From contig CM020619.1 in assembly GCA_009829735.1 (NCBI GenBank), positions 22,779,554 through 22,843,553 on the forward strand: a stretch of 64,000 nucleotides of DNA. The letters run 5' to 3'. Position 1 is the stretch's first letter; every line of letters starts with the position of its first letter. Both the position numbers and the translations under genes were made by a program. This document shows, piece by piece, positions 62,822-64,000 of this stretch. Source of the DNA: Pyropia yezoensis. Lineage: Eukaryota; Rhodophyta; Bangiophyceae; Bangiales; Bangiaceae. The notes below the pieces were generated by a model. That model saw nothing but the letters and a program-made list of their open reading frames with translations, was not told the origin of the DNA and did not search any database.

Positions 62822-64000
62822 GCAGGGTTTGTGGGGGGGTCGGGGTGGGGGGCGGCAGGACAGCGTGCGAGGGGATGTCGAAAAGGAGAACTGGCGTCAG
62901 CGAGGCATGAAGTGATCCGACTGCATTCATTGGACAGACGCATCAGGTATTGATCCCACCTCAGTAATTGGGCGGAGGCTTCACTCGGAGCTGGATCCGA
63001 CCGCTGTGGCTGGACATATGCTTCGGACAAATCCCGGATCCCTCGTGCATCGCGCCTCCCACTTCGATTGCACGGCTTCCCCCGCGTCGCTCTGCCGGCT
63101 TCCCCTACACCGCCCCCCTCGCTCCTGCCGCTCTTCTCCGCCTGTCCCGTGCCCCCGCCCCAACCCACGCCGCTCCCGGCCGTCATCTGCGGCGGAACCC
63201 ACCCACTGCCTGGCAGCATCAGCCCAAGCGCCGCCTGAGGGCATCCGCGCCGCTGGTATTCCTCGTGTCATCGCCTCATCCTGGTCAACCGTGCCTCTCG
63301 CAGTTGCGCGCCTCCCGCCCCGTCCCCCTGCTCACGGTCGCCCGCCACGCCCTTCTGCCTCCATGTCCCTCCCCCCATCACCCCAAAATTTTGCCCCCCT
63401 TTCTCCCCCACATAAAGCTCGCCCCTCTGTCCCCCACCCAAAGCCCTCCTCCATGCCCAGCTCCCCTCTTCCCCCCTCCACTCATCTGGTACTGGGGTGC
63501 ACCTCGGGCGGCACCGCCGCACCCCTCAGGCGGGTCAAACAGGTGGTAGAGGAGGAAGAGGCCGTGAAGAAGCATCGGGATCCCCCCCGCCTGGCTCACC
63601 GGGGTCACCCTCACGGTCCAGGTCGTTGTCGCGGTTGCGTTTGCGGTCGCAGTTGACGTTGGGCGAGGCGTCGGCAGCGGCGTGGCTGCGTCCGCCGCCG
63701 CCGAAGACGCGGCAGCTGCGATGGCGGGGATTGCGGAGGCAGCGGCGGCCGCGGCGTCGGCAGCGGCGATGTTGCCGGCCGGAAGCGCCTTGGCCGCGGT
63801 GGCCGCGGGCGGTCGCACCCCGCTTCCCGCCAGGCAAGTCGCCCCCCCCCAGGCCCCCAATGCCGGCGGGTAGGCTCCCCCTGCAACACTCGAGGCGCGT
63901 CCCCCCTTCGCGGTTGATGCTCCACGCAGATACCTCCGCACCGCGGTGGTTCCCAGCGGCGCGCTCGCTGCCCTGGGCGCGATCCCGGCGCCCGCCGCCC
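62822..64000. other. Window end, C-rich DNA with a weak minus-strand candidate
   Basis: A minus-strand frame at 63378-63941 contains an Ala-rich helix-like run and then WTVRVTPVSQAGGIPMLLHG-LFLLYHLFDP, the only part that does not look compositional. It has no clear ATG upstream within the window and could be an exon of a gene extending beyond 64000. Not recognised. Confidence 0.25.

Overview
The window is nuclear DNA of a GC-rich eukaryote. It holds complete LTR retrotransposons with a zinc-knuckle gag, a Ty3/gypsy pol with an integrase chromodomain, and a DIRS-type tyrosine-recombinase retroelement. It also holds sparse genes of eukaryotic type (a rhomboid protease, a fragment resembling the N-terminus of UTP10/HEATR1, and ABCC-transporter relics). 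High GC, many poly-G/poly-C runs, Gly/Ala/Pro-rich proteins and mostly intron-free reading frames fit an alga. A bangiophyte red alga (Porphyra/Pyropia type) is my best guess, but this is inference; no rRNA or plastid marker is present to prove it.

Layout. 1-418: end of a second LTR-element family (family B, minus strand) inserted into copy 1 of the main family (family A). 419-6764: family A copy 1, 5'-truncated by that insertion. 6765-17821: a host island with an APH-fold kinase, a UTP10-like N-terminal fragment, a rhomboid protease, ABCC-transporter fossils and minisatellites. 17822-34783: family A copy 2, flanked by the 5-bp target duplication CCGGC and containing a 500-N gap. The two sides of the gap are about 7.1 kb of the same sequence written twice, so the true element is probably about 9.4 kb. 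34784-46885: a host island with a bZIP-like protein, a VOC/glyoxalase-fold protein, an MDR dehydrogenase-like gene and a large basic/acidic nuclear-type protein. 46886-60970: a degenerate DIRS-like element on the minus strand with direct terminal repeats. Family A copy 3 (46947-56323) is inserted in its left terminal repeat, again with CCGGC on both sides. 60971-64000: low-complexity DNA with two weak gene candidates.

Family A is the most interesting object. Its order is LTR (469-471 bp, TGTGGCA...TGCCACA) - PBS - three hairpins - gag - pol (protease, RT, RNase H, DD35E integrase, chromodomain) - a long ANTISENSE reading frame of 647 codons - polypurine tract - LTR. Gag and pol overlap as ATGA. 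The antisense frame is open in every fully sequenced copy, while pol carries stops in every copy. LTR pairs are almost identical, so these pol-defective copies moved recently, apparently with help in trans or by readthrough. The antisense protein (aromatic central region, Arg/Ser-rich tail) resembles no family I recognise. Comparable extra ORFs are known from plant Tat-lineage Ty3/gypsy elements, but I know of none in a chromodomain element like this.
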